The notes under the pieces are model-generated. The model saw only the letters and a list, made by a program, of their open reading frames with translations, did not search any database and was not told the DNA's origin. Source: Proteus vulgaris (GTDB lineage: Bacteria > Pseudomonadota > Gammaproteobacteria > Enterobacterales > Enterobacteriaceae). From it: a stretch of DNA of 63,091 nt. A program made the position numbers and the translations under genes. Below, one piece after another: positions 27,067 to 36,580 of this stretch (its first letter is position 1; every line of letters starts with the position of its first letter). The stretch covers positions 1-63,091 of the forward strand of contig NZ_JAEHOQ010000024.1 in the NCBI RefSeq assembly GCF_016239305.1, read 5' to 3'.

Positions 27067-28680
27067 ATGAAATTAAGCAGTAAAAATGCTGAAACTATGG
27101 AGAGCCTTCGTAATGAGCGTAACCAATATCGAATATTGGTTGATATCACAAATTCTGTATTAGCTCATCTAGACATGGATGGTCTTATTTCTGAAGTCTC
27201 TAAAGAAATACATCGTTTTTTTGGACTAAACCATATTAGTCTAATGTTATGCCGTACTTCATCACAAAATAGTCATGAAGGCATTCTTTATTCTAGCCGT
27301 TATCAGACTGGAAAATCAGTCATCCGCCAACAACGTAAGTTTAGTAGCGCGAATAACAAAGCAGAAGAAATTATTAATCAAAACAAACCTGTCTTAATTG
27401 ATATTAATAATGAAGATCAAGAAGATGTTCTGATTAAGCGTCTAGTTAAACAAAATATGCAGACGGCTTTGTTATTGCCACTGGCTTTTAATCATAAACC
27501 ACTTGGTTTATTAATTTTAGCACATGAAATCGGTAGTGTTTTTACTGACGATACCTGCCAATTGCTACAACAAATTGCAGCTCGTATTGGTATCGCTATT
27601 GAAAACGCGGCTGCATATGAAGAAATAACGCATCTAAAAGACAGTTTAAAGAATGAGAATATTTGGCTTAATGAACAAATAGATAAAAATGGATGCTTTA
27701 GTGAGATTATTTACCAAAGTGACGCTATGCATAATGTGCTCGAACAAATTGAGTTAGTGGCACAAAGTGATAGCACCGTACTTATTTTAGGTGAAACAGG
27801 TACAGGTAAAGAATTAATTGCACGAGCAATTCATCGCCTTAGCCAACGGAAAGGTAAGTCGATGATAAAAATGAACTGTGCTGCTGTGCCTTCTGGCCTA
27901 TTAGAAAGCGATCTTTTTGGTCATGACAAAGGGGCATTTACGGGTGCAACCAATACACATATTGGTCGATTTGAAATGGCAGATAAAAGCACCCTATTTC
28001 TTGATGAAATTGGTGATATGCCAATTGAATTACAACCTAAACTGCTTCGTGTTCTTCAAGAGCGAGAAATAGAAAGACTGGGTGGTAATAAAGTTATTCC
28101 TGTTGATGTTAGGCTGATTGCAGCGACCAATAAAGATCTCCATGAATTAACTGATGAAGGTGAGTTTAGAGAAGATCTATATTATCGTCTCAATGTTTTT
28201 CCTATCATTATTCCGCCGTTAAGAGAACGACCAGAAGATATTCCACTTTTGGTTAAACATTTTACACAAAAAATTGCCCGTAGAATGGATAGAAAAATAG
28301 ATTGTATTCCGGCTAACGCATTGGAACAATTAACACTTTATCCATGGCCAGGTAATGTCCGTGAACTTGAAAATATTATTGAGCGTGCCGTTATTTTAAC
28401 TCGAGGCTCAACATTAAACCTTCAGTTAAAAGAGCTTCACATTAATAAGCCCTCTCGTTTAAAACAAGTGCTGACTCAACCTTCATCCATTGAAAAGCGC
28501 ATGCAAACTAATGCCCCAGAAAGTGATGAGGAAGAGCGAGAAAGGATCATTCAAGCATTAAGAGAAACCAATGGTGTTGTTGCTGGTGCCAGAGGTGCTG
28601 CTTTAAAACTAGGGTTAAAACGAACAACGTTATTATCACGGATGCAACGTCTTGGTATTTCAATTCCAGAAATACTTTAA
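27067..28680 (+). CDS. fhlA: FhlA-type sigma-54 transcriptional activator (short form)
   Basis: Formate-responsive activator of the formate hydrogenlyase regulon. It has one GAF domain (about 22-180), an AAA+ sigma-54 activation domain (about 215-445) with Walker A GETGTGKE, the GAFTGA loop that contacts sigma-54 and Walker [10 protein letters not shown], and a C-terminal Fis-type helix-turn-helix (about 500-535). At 537 residues it lacks roughly the first 150 residues of the 692-residue E. coli FhlA, including one of its two GAF domains. Divergent from hydN. Could be a paralogue if a full-length FhlA exists elsewhere. Confidence 0.85.
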   Translation: MKLSSKNAETMESLRNERNQYRILVDITNSVLAHLDMDGLISEVSKEIHRFFGLNHISLMLCRTSSQNSHEGILYSSRYQTGKSVIRQQRKFSSANNKAEEIINQNKPVLIDINNEDQEDVLIKRLVKQNMQTALLLPLAFNHKPLGLLILAHEIGSVFTDDTCQLLQQIAARIGIAIENAAAYEEITHLKDSLKNENIWLNEQIDKNGCFSEIIYQSDAMHNVLEQIELVAQSDSTVLILGETGTGKELIARAIHRLSQRKGKSMIKMNCAAVPSGLLESDLFGHDKGAFTGATNTHIGRFEMADKSTLFLDEIGDMPIELQPKLLRVLQEREIERLGGNKVIPVDVRLIAATNKDLHELTDEGEFREDLYYRLNVFPIIIPPLRERPEDIPLLVKHFTQKIARRMDRKIDCIPANALEQLTLYPWPGNVRELENIIERAVILTRGSTLNLQLKELHINKPSRLKQVLTQPSSIEKRMQTNAPESDEEERERIIQALRETNGVVAGARGAALKLGLKRTTLLSRMQRLGISIPEIL

Positions 28681-28710
28681 TTTTGAAATAAATTCTTCTT
28701 CAATTATTTA

Positions 28711-28746
28711 AAAAGAGTGTAATTAATTTATTACACTCTTTTTTTT
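28711..28746 (+). terminator. Terminator after fhlA
   Basis: AAAAGAGTGTAA pairs with TTACACTCTTTT and is followed by further T residues, a strong intrinsic terminator. Confidence 0.88.
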
Positions 28747-28856
28747 ATGAATTTGAAACTTACTAATCTCTATCTATAATCTAGTTGATTAGATTTTATT
28801 AGTCATTCCTCTAATTAATTATTAATAATATAAACCATCAATGGAGCATATTATAT

Positions 28857-29744
28857 ATGAATAACCTGCTTATAAATAAAATTAATGAAATAAAAAAAGA
28901 GTACAAAAATAATAAATATGTTTTTATTCCCCAAAATGTTGTTATTAATTTAATAAAACAATTAGGTGCTGAAGAAAAAGATATTAATACACTGAAAAAA
29001 TATGGCGATTATTTAGCACAAGATCCCACTCTTTCGTTTCGTCACTCTCGGGCAGGACGCTACCTTTTTGATAATGACATAGAAACGATCTCCAGATTAG
29101 AGTATCAACCTTTTATTTTGACTGAGGAGGATGGATTTATTCGTGAAGACAGTGGTGCACAAAGAAATTTTAGAGCACTTGATGATCGCTGGCAAAGCAA
29201 TACAGCTTATCAAGCCTTATTAAAATTAAAGATGCTATTAATTCAAGGTAATATATTTACTCCTCGCCACTTAACAGATCAACAATCGCCAAAATCAATC
29301 TCGACTGTTTTTCATTTAAAATTAATTGCTCAACCCGATTCGTTAAGCGAACTTTCAATTGAAGGAGTACATAAAGATGGGGTTGACCACACCATGATTG
29401 TTATGATGAATAAGGATAACGTTAAAAATAATACTGGTACTTTACGTGTCCATTCACCACAAGAAGCCATAGGAACACCTTGGCAAGAAATTACCCCTGA
29501 ACATATGCTTTATGAACACAGTAATGCGCAATATCTTGATGTTTTATTAATCGCAGATAATGAATTAAATCATAGCGGTACACCTATTTTTACTCATGAT
29601 AATAAAAATCAGGCTTACCAAGATTTTATTGTTTTATTATCTCGTTATCCTACCGTTGATGCTCATCCATCACATAAATTTGATTCAATGAATGCGCACC
29701 CTGATTTACCCTTAACGCTTTATTTAAATCAGTCAGTTGCTTAG
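28857..29744 (+). CDS. 2-oxoglutarate/Fe(II)-dependent dioxygenase, L-isoleucine-dioxygenase-like (PF10014)
   Basis: 295 residues. Resembles the 2OG-Fe dioxygenase family that includes Bacillus L-isoleucine 4-dioxygenase. The metal-binding HxD is in EGVHKDGVDHTMIV (about residues 175-188), and a likely distal ligand His lies in ELNHSGTPIF (about 242-251), followed by QDFIVLLSRYP. The enzyme would hydroxylate a free amino acid or related substrate in the cytoplasm; the substrate cannot be read from the sequence. ATGGAGC upstream serves as ribosome-binding site. Single gene between the fhlA terminator and a convergent rpiR gene. Confidence 0.78.
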   Translation: MNNLLINKINEIKKEYKNNKYVFIPQNVVINLIKQLGAEEKDINTLKKYGDYLAQDPTLSFRHSRAGRYLFDNDIETISRLEYQPFILTEEDGFIREDSGAQRNFRALDDRWQSNTAYQALLKLKMLLIQGNIFTPRHLTDQQSPKSISTVFHLKLIAQPDSLSELSIEGVHKDGVDHTMIVMMNKDNVKNNTGTLRVHSPQEAIGTPWQEITPEHMLYEHSNAQYLDVLLIADNELNHSGTPIFTHDNKNQAYQDFIVLLSRYPTVDAHPSHKFDSMNAHPDLPLTLYLNQSVA

Positions 29745-29766
29745 TCATAAAGCGTTATCACACAAA

Positions 29767-30543
29767 TTAAAATCGTTGAGCTTGGCTAAGTAATAAATCA
29801 ATAATCAAGACAAGGTTTGATTCAAAAGATGAGCTCTCGATAGTGTCACAATGATAATTCACTGCATCGTCATAAATGGGGAAATGAATATCAGCAAGTT
29901 CAGCCAACGGATTGGCACTTGCTCGAGTAAATGCAACAATTTTCATACCAATACTTTTTGCTATTCTCGCCTTTTCAACCACTTGCTCTGTCTCTCCACT
30001 ACGAGATATCGCAATAAAAACAGTATAACGTGAAGCATTATTAATAAAGATATTCTTGCTGTCGCTCAATCCTGAAAGAAAAGCATCTTTACCAATCAAC
30101 TGTAACCGCTTACTGATATATTCTGAAAATATATGAGAAAAGCCTGCACCATAAATAAAAAATGAATTCTTGCTGTTAATTAAATCAACAAAAGCGTGCC
30201 TTCTTGCATCTGAAATTAATGTGAACGTTTTTAAATAGTTTGCCAAAAACTGATCAAAAAGAGGCTCTGTTACCTCGTTTTCATCACTTTTCAATTGATG
30301 GGATTTTTCAGCTGTGGATAACAACTGTTTGCAGTAATAAACTAACTCACTATAACCAGAAAAACCTAATTTCTGGCAAAGTCGCATAATGGTCGTTGTC
30401 GAAACAAAATTGGCTTGTGCGAGCGCTCTGATCGTAAGTTTTCCAACTTGTGTTGGATTATCAATTAAATAAGAAAGAATACGATATTCTGCGCGTGTTA
30501 ATTCTGTTGCTCTTGAGAGTAAAGATGATAATCGTGCCGACAT
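29767..30543 (-). CDS. RpiR-family sugar-phosphate-responsive regulator
   Basis: 258 residues: an N-terminal helix-turn-helix (about 18-75, with ALAQANFVSTTTIMRLCQKLG) and a C-terminal SIS sugar-phosphate-binding domain (about 115-245, with SFFIYGAGFSH and FIAISRSGETEQVV). Third gene of the alpha-glucoside operon, so it probably senses a phosphorylated alpha-glucoside and controls the genes ahead of it. Similar in layout to Bacillus glvR. Confidence 0.88.
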   Translation of the reverse strand: MSARLSSLLSRATELTRAEYRILSYLIDNPTQVGKLTIRALAQANFVSTTTIMRLCQKLGFSGYSELVYYCKQLLSTAEKSHQLKSDENEVTEPLFDQFLANYLKTFTLISDARRHAFVDLINSKNSFFIYGAGFSHIFSEYISKRLQLIGKDAFLSGLSDSKNIFINNASRYTVFIAISRSGETEQVVEKARIAKSIGMKIVAFTRASANPLAELADIHFPIYDDAVNYHCDTIESSSFESNLVLIIDLLLSQAQRF

Positions 30544-30587
30544 ACCGGTTACCTTAATTGATACATCGTCCTTACCAACATAAAAGG

Positions 30588-30620
30588 AAAATGCTGTTCT
30601 GGTGATAGAACAGCATTTTT
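30588..30620. terminator. Hairpin between the GH4 gene and rpiR
   Basis: AAAATGCTGTTCT pairs with AGAACAGCATTTT. On the minus strand it would partly terminate transcripts after the glucosidase gene and lower regulator expression. Confidence 0.65.
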
Positions 30621-30652
30621 ATTCAATTACTCGTTAACAGCAAGTCTTGAGA

Positions 30653-32014
30653 TCAAACACGCTTACCATTTACATAAGCTTTACGTAATTCAGGCCAATA
30701 TTCACGATTTGCGTCGATCATATCATCAAGGATCTTCTTCGCATGGATCACACTTGGAACTGTTTTATTCAGTATGAACGCCTCTAGTGCCTTTTCATAG
30801 CTACCTTCAAGTGTCGCTTCCACCAATAATTGTTCTGATGCCAGCTGTTGTTCCAGTAAAGTACGATGGAAACGAGGAATATCACCAACACGAATAGGTT
30901 CAGGACCATGAGACGTGATATAAGCGGGTACTTCAACCATCGCATCGTAAGGTAAATCAGAAATTGCCCCTTTATTTTCAACAATCACCAAGTGACGCTG
31001 ACGTAAATCAAAAGCTAAAGAGCAAGCAACATCGACAATAAAGGCACCATGAACACCGACATGGAAGGCATCTGGTAAAATCCCCGTCTCTTTATATTCG
31101 CGAGCAGCTTCAAACAGACGTTTTTCACGACCATCCATCACTTCGTTTGCACGAGTGTAGTCAGGATCTTGATGTTCCACGATATAATTTGGCATCAAGT
31201 AGTACTGTAAATATGGGTTTGGGATATATTCAGGGAATGCTTCCATTAATGGCTGAATATGACGCCACGTTTTTACCCATGATGGATCAGAATGTTGCGG
31301 GTCAGTTTGTGCTGCATCTTCCGTTAAAAGACCAAATTTAGCGATATGTTCACGTAATTCAGGTAGTTTTTCTTCGCCTTTTACGCGCACTGAAGTAAAC
31401 CAACCAAAATGATTTAAACCAAAATAATCCACATCTAAATCATGACGATCCACTTTTAATACAGCAGCCATATTACGCATTGCCGCAACAGGCATATCAC
31501 AGATATTCAATACTCGAGCATTAGGACGTAAACGACGCACACCTTCAGCGACAATCGCGGCTGGATTGGAATAGTTTACAATCCATGCTTTAGGAGAGGC
31601 ATATTGTTCAACTAAATCAATTAGCTCAACCATTGGTAAAATAGTGCGTAAACCATAAGCTAGCCCTCCAGGCCCACAGGTTTCTTGCCCTACAACACCA
31701 TGACGTAACGGGATTTTTTCATCCTGTTCACGCATTTTGTATTGACCCACACGCATTTGAGCAAACACAAAGTGAGCACCATTAAATGCTGTTTCCGGAT
31801 CCGTCGTCACCGTAAATTTAATAGTATCACTATGATCACGGATCACTTTTTCAACCACGGGTGCAATCGTATCTTGGCGATCTTTATCAATATCGTATAA
31901 ACGAATTTCACTCAGTGGAAAATCCTCTAAACGTACCATTAAACTTTTTACAATTCCCGGTGTATAGGTGCTTCCGCCGCCTGCAATACTTAAGATAAAA
32001 GGTGATTTCGTCAT
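30653..32014 (-). CDS. 6-phospho-alpha-glucosidase, glycoside hydrolase family 4
   Basis: NAD+- and Mn2+-dependent GH4 enzyme, 453 residues, that cleaves phosphorylated alpha-glucosides such as maltose 6-phosphate made by the adjacent PTS. The N-terminal NAD motif is AGGGSTYTPGIVKSL. The metal-site motif reads CDMP, which in GH4 marks the alpha-specific subgroup (GlvA/AglB type), while beta-specific members have CNVP. FGLNHFGWF holds the catalytic-site His. Comparable to glvA, aglB or malH; I leave the symbol blank because the substrate is unknown. Confidence 0.92.
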   Translation of the reverse strand: MTKSPFILSIAGGGSTYTPGIVKSLMVRLEDFPLSEIRLYDIDKDRQDTIAPVVEKVIRDHSDTIKFTVTTDPETAFNGAHFVFAQMRVGQYKMREQDEKIPLRHGVVGQETCGPGGLAYGLRTILPMVELIDLVEQYASPKAWIVNYSNPAAIVAEGVRRLRPNARVLNICDMPVAAMRNMAAVLKVDRHDLDVDYFGLNHFGWFTSVRVKGEEKLPELREHIAKFGLLTEDAAQTDPQHSDPSWVKTWRHIQPLMEAFPEYIPNPYLQYYLMPNYIVEHQDPDYTRANEVMDGREKRLFEAAREYKETGILPDAFHVGVHGAFIVDVACSLAFDLRQRHLVIVENKGAISDLPYDAMVEVPAYITSHGPEPIRVGDIPRFHRTLLEQQLASEQLLVEATLEGSYEKALEAFILNKTVPSVIHAKKILDDMIDANREYWPELRKAYVNGKRV

Positions 32015-32028
32015 CTTACTTTCTCCTA

Positions 32029-33606
32029 TTAAAGTGCGGCTTCGACCGCTTCACGCATTTTTTTCACATGTAATCCATAAACCACTTGAACATTATTACC
32101 GTGGCGAACAACGCCTTTAGCACCGGTTTTTTTCAGTAGATCTTCATGAATTGCATCGACATTTTTAACAATGACTCGTAAGCGCGTGTAACAATTATCA
32201 ACGACTTCAATATTGTCACGCCCACCAAGTCCTTCAATAATCTCTTCACCTAACTCATTGTTAGTTTCGGTATTTTCTTCCATTGCAGTAACTACTGCTG
32301 CTTTTTTCTTGTAGTCTTCTTTGCTGTATAAACGAGTTTCTTCATCATCATCTTCTCGCCCAGGAGTTTTAAGATTGAGTTTTAAAATCAAGGTTCTAAA
32401 GATAACGAAATAGAGAACTGACATAATCAAGCCCACCACGATATACATTGGCCAATTTGATTTTTCAGTTCCTAACGGTAAGTTATATAAAATGAAGTCA
32501 ATGACTCCATTCGCACCAATCGCATGAACACCTAATAGGTAGAACAGCATCATGCCAATACCCGTCAATACGGCGTGAACTAAAAACAAAACAGGCGCAA
32601 CAAAGAGGAAGGAAAATTCAAGTGGCTCGGTAACGCCTAACAAGAAAGAGGTTGCAGCGGCCGGAATTAAAATCGCCTTCGCCATCTGCTTTTTCTCTTT
32701 TTTAGCCACAGAGATCATGGCAGCTGCTGCAGCCGTTAAACCAAACATTTTCGCGATACCACGTGCATCCCAAATTACAGTGCGACTGAGTTGTTTCACT
32801 TCAGGACAAGCCATTTCAGCAAAGTAGATATTTCTTGCGCCTTGGTAAGTTGTGCCACAAACATCCGCAACACCACCTAATTCGGTATACAAGAATGGGG
32901 TATAGACTAAATGGTGTAATCCCGTTGGGATAAGAATACGTTCTAAGAATCCATAAATCAGTGCACCAAAAGCACCAGAATCATGAATAACAAGCGCCAT
33001 TTTAGTAATACCTGCCTGAGCAAAAGGCCAGACTTCACACATCAAAACAGCCAATGCAATAGTGAAAGGAATAGCAATAATGGCGACAAAACAGTGACCG
33101 GAGTAGATAGCCATAATGCCGTTAAATTGGCGGCCTGAATAACGATTATAAAGCCATCCAGATATTGCCCCTGTTAAAATACCGGCAAATACCCCCATCT
33201 CAAGGACTTGAACACCTAACACCATGCCTTGACCTGCTGCTCGCATCTCTTCTTCGCTAACCAACTTCCCTTGCAGTGTTAGTGTAATATTCATAGCATT
33301 CGTGAAAATAACAAACACGACTAAGCCAATTAGCCCTGCATAACCTTTATCCTTTTTTGCTAAGCCAACAGGAATACCTACAGCAAAAATCAGCGCCAAA
33401 TTGACTAAAATAGCGACAGAGGATTTTGCGAGTAATTGTCCAATGCTTTGAATAACCGGGTGATTTAAAAACGGAATATATTCCGCAAGATTGCCATTAC
33501 CAAAGACGTTACCTAAAGCGATATATAAACCGACAATAGGCAATATCAAGACGGGTCCATATAAGGATTTACCAAACGCTTGTAGGGCATTAATGAGTTT
33601 TTTCAT
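32029..33606 (-). CDS. PTS alpha-glucoside-specific EIICB component
   Basis: Membrane PTS permease of the glucose/maltose superfamily, 525 residues. EIIC occupies about residues 1-410 with ten or so transmembrane segments and the segment LLGVTEPLEFSFLF; EIIB (about 445-525) has the phosphorylated Cys in VDNCYTRLRV. There is no fused EIIA, so it must use a separate EIIA such as Crr. First gene of the operon with the GH4 hydrolase, 14 bp before it. Similar to GlvC/AglA. Confidence 0.92.
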   Translation of the reverse strand: MKKLINALQAFGKSLYGPVLILPIVGLYIALGNVFGNGNLAEYIPFLNHPVIQSIGQLLAKSSVAILVNLALIFAVGIPVGLAKKDKGYAGLIGLVVFVIFTNAMNITLTLQGKLVSEEEMRAAGQGMVLGVQVLEMGVFAGILTGAISGWLYNRYSGRQFNGIMAIYSGHCFVAIIAIPFTIALAVLMCEVWPFAQAGITKMALVIHDSGAFGALIYGFLERILIPTGLHHLVYTPFLYTELGGVADVCGTTYQGARNIYFAEMACPEVKQLSRTVIWDARGIAKMFGLTAAAAAMISVAKKEKKQMAKAILIPAAATSFLLGVTEPLEFSFLFVAPVLFLVHAVLTGIGMMLFYLLGVHAIGANGVIDFILYNLPLGTEKSNWPMYIVVGLIMSVLYFVIFRTLILKLNLKTPGREDDDEETRLYSKEDYKKKAAVVTAMEENTETNNELGEEIIEGLGGRDNIEVVDNCYTRLRVIVKNVDAIHEDLLKKTGAKGVVRHGNNVQVVYGLHVKKMREAVEAAL

Positions 33607-33711
33607 ACAGTATCTCGTTGTTGTTTTCTTACACTCATTTCCATGACAGCATCCTGCGCTGGCCTTAAATAAAAAGCAATTTATCCACTTGATTTAGAAA
33701 CGGATTACGTT

Positions 33712-33731
33712 AAAAGTAACATGTTACTTTT
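33712..33731. promoter_or_regulatory. Perfect 20-bp palindrome upstream of the PTS operon
   Basis: AAAAGTAACATGTTACTTTT reads identically on both strands. It lies 106 bp upstream of the EIICB start and is a good candidate operator for the RpiR regulator. The rest of the region 33607-33905 holds only this and the fdhF terminator. Confidence 0.6.
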
Positions 33732-33828
33732 TTTATTGTGAGCCAACGCATGGTGAATATTCAGACAGATAAAAAGAGATTTTTAACGATGAGCTGTAGA
33801 AAAAAAGATCTTATGGCAATAAAAAATT

Positions 33829-33871
33829 ATAAAAAAACCGAGCTTACTGACACTAGGTCAATAAACTCGGT
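33829..33871 (-). terminator. Terminator of fdhF
   Basis: On the minus strand ACCGAGTTTATTGAC pairs with GTCAGTAAGCTCGGT (two mismatches) and is followed by TTTTTTTA, about 35 bp after the fdhF stop. Confidence 0.82.
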
Positions 33872-33905
33872 CTTAAGGCAGAAAAACAATATTAATCAGA
33901 TAAAA

Positions 33906-36050
33906 TTAGCCCTCGGCGGCTTCTCTTAAACGACGTTTAATATTGCTATATTCCGTTTTCACATAGTGTTCTGCCTGAGCCTGTTCCTTGATTGGCTCAA
34001 CACATACTGCACAATATTTATACTCAGGTGTTTTGGTAATTGGGCTTAGGTTTTCCGCAACGAGTTCGTTACAAGCACCAATCCACCACTGGTAAGTCAT
34101 ATATACCGCGCCTTTATTCGGTCTATCACTGACGGCAGCACGCGTAATAACTTTACCTTGACGAGAGCGTATCCAAACTAACTCTTGATCTTTAATTCCT
34201 AGTTGTTTGGCATCTTCAGTATTCAACTGAACATAACCCGGCTCATCAGCTAATGCCGCCAATGCTTTGCAGTTACCCGTCATTGAACGACAAGAGTAGT
34301 GCCCAACCTCACGGACTGTTGCCAGTACCATAGGGAATTCATCAGAAAGTTTGTCAATTGGTGGCGCCCACTCACAAGTAAAGAATTGACCTTTACCGTT
34401 AGGGGTATCAAAGTTACCACCATCGTACAGATATTGTGTACCTGGGCTATCTTCGGTTGGGCAAGGCCATTGAATATAAGCCAAGTCCGCCATTTTTTCG
34501 TAAGTCGCACCATAATAAATTGGGCATAACTCACGCAACTCATCCCAAATCTCTTTGGTATTGTTGTAATGCATTGGATAACCCATTGCAGTTGCCATCA
34601 GACTGATGATTTGCCAGTCTGTTTTCACATCACCAACAGGTTCAACCGCTTTATAGAAACGTTGGAAACCACGGTCTGCTGCAGTGTAAACACCTTCATG
34701 TTCACCCCATGATGTTGCAGGGAAGATAACGTCAGCAATCGCCGCCGTTTTGGTCATAAAGATATCTTGGACTATCAGAAGATCCAGTTTTTCAAAAGTT
34801 CTACGGATGGTTGCTAAATCAGGCTCAGTTTGTAGTGGATCTTCACCCATTACATAGTGAGCTTTTAATAAGCCGTGATCGATATTGTGAGGAACTTCAC
34901 TCAACGCATAGCCCACTTCTTCCGGCATAGATTCAATGCCCCAGAACTTAGCAAATTTCTCACGTGCTTTTTCGTCGGTAACGTATTGATAACCCGGTAG
35001 TGTGTTAGGTAATGCCCCCATATCACACGCGCCTTGTACGTTATTTTGACCACGAACAGGGCCAACTCCGACGTATTTTTTACCTAAATTACCGGTTAAT
35101 AATGCCAAACTAGTCAGTGAACGGACAGTTTCAACACCTTGGTAGAATTGAGTAACACCCATACCCCAAAGAATTGTTGCTGTTTCTGCTTTTGCGTACA
35201 TACGCGCAGCTTCACGAATGATTTGAGCACTTAAACCTGTTGTTTCCTCAACAGATTCAGGTGTATAGCTTTCAACTAACTTACAATATTCTTCAAATTG
35301 CTCAGTATGATTTTCAATAAAGGATTTATCATGTAATCCTTCTTCAATAATCACATGTGCAATCGCATTTAATAGCGCAATATTAGAACCATTTTTTAAG
35401 CCTAAGTGTAAATCGGCTAAACGTGCTGTTTCGATGTAACGAGGGTCACATACAATAATTTTAGCACCCTTTTCTTTCGCCTTAACAATACGGCGAGCAA
35501 CAATAGGATGCGAGTCTGCGGCGTTATAACCGAAGACAAATAGACATTTGGTATCCTCAATCTCAACGATTGAGTTGCTCATAGCACCATTACCGACCGA
35601 ACGCTGCAGACCTGCAACCGAAGGGCCGTGTCAGACACGAGCACAGCAGTCTATATTATTATTTCCGATAACCGCACGAGCAAATTTCTGCATAACGAAG
35701 TTAGCTTCGTTACCCGGACCTCGTGATGAACCGGTTGTCATAATAGATTTAGCACCGTATTTCTCTTTGATAGCAAGTAGTTTGCTACTGGCAAACTCTA
35801 TCGCTTCTTCCCAAGAAACCGATTCTAATTTTCCGCCTCTTTCACGACGGATCATCGGTGTTTTAAGACGTGGAGTCAGTATCTTAGTATCATGGATAAA
35901 ATCCCATCCATAATACCCTTTCAGACACAGCTCACCTTGGTTTGTTAAACCATTGGCTCCTTCAGCGCCAATAATTTTACCGTTTTCCACCTTCAGGTAG
36001 ATTTTGCATCCTGAGGCGCAATACGGACAGACCGTGATGACTTTTTTCAT
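33906..36050 (-). CDS. fdhF: FdhF, formate dehydrogenase H, selenocysteine-containing
   Basis: Molybdopterin enzyme that oxidises formate in the formate hydrogenlyase complex. The reading frame is interrupted by an in-frame TGA at 35631-35633, codon 140, exactly where E. coli FdhF has selenocysteine (CCARV-U-HGPSVAG). Both flanks are collinear with E. coli FdhF, total 714 residues. The N-terminal [4Fe-4S] motif is CPYCASGC. The start at 36050 (MKKVITVCPYC) has an AGGAG site 8 nt away. A SECIS hairpin follows the TGA. Standard gene callers split this gene into two. Confidence 0.96.
35592..35633 (-). promoter_or_regulatory. fdhF SECIS element and UGA selenocysteine codon
   Basis: Directly after the TGA the mRNA contains GGTTGCAGGTCTGCA, the apical hairpin with the GGTCT loop recognised by SelB, nearly identical to the E. 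coli fdhF element. Confidence 0.92.
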
Positions 36051-36110
36051 CAACATTGCTCCTGTGTTCATCAACTTTCAGGTTATTACCTGATCTTCTC
36101 CTTTATCTAT

Positions 36111-36125
36111 GCAGAGAGTGTGCCA
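36111..36125 (-). promoter_or_regulatory. Sigma-54 promoter of fdhF
   Basis: Minus strand TGGCACACTCTCTGC has the -24 GG and -12 GC 10 bp apart and a near-consensus -24 box. It lies 61 bp upstream of the start codon. Confidence 0.86.
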
Positions 36126-36229
36126 AATAAGCACGCTTTTTTAGTTTTTTGTAATGCAATGAAAAATAAAGAAAAATAAAATTAATAAATCAATAAGCAA
36201 ATAATGAATAATCAAATAACAGGAGGTGA

Positions 36230-36257
36230 TCGACACTAATGACGATATTTATGTCGA
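36230..36257. promoter_or_regulatory. Putative FhlA upstream activating sequence of fdhF
   Basis: CGACA-N4-TGACGATA (36231-36247) matches the motif upstream of hydN, at 106 bp from the -24 box. It is framed by the inverted repeat TCGACA / TGTCGA (36230-36235, 36252-36257). The remainder of the 36051-36580 region is AT-rich and holds the eptB promoter, which I could not pin down. Confidence 0.65.
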
Positions 36258-36580
36258 CTTACGTTTCTATCAATATACGTTATACATAAGGGCTTATAGC
36301 GAAAGAACATCTTTCATTTGATAAGAAAATAACAATTAGGCAAATACGCCTTCTTATCTGCCCTTATCGAGATATTTCCGTATATAATGATGACAACCTT
36401 CTAATATCTCTACCAATATTTCTATCTACTAAAACTATTTAAAATTAATAATTTTGATATTAATGTTATTCAAATAAAAAATTTTTAAATTCCAATAAAA
36501 AAAAGCACATAATACTGAACCTGAAAACAACTTCGCGGTCATAAAGACCTCTACACTACACATTTTGATAATAATTGAAC

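Noticed and set aside
33741-33757. CRP-like sequence near the PTS operon promoter.
   Set aside because: Only one half (TGTGA) matches; the second half is too far from TCACA.
33738-33929. 63-residue open frame between the PTS operon and fdhF.
   Set aside because: It runs across the fdhF terminator hairpin and into the fdhF end and has no family resemblance.
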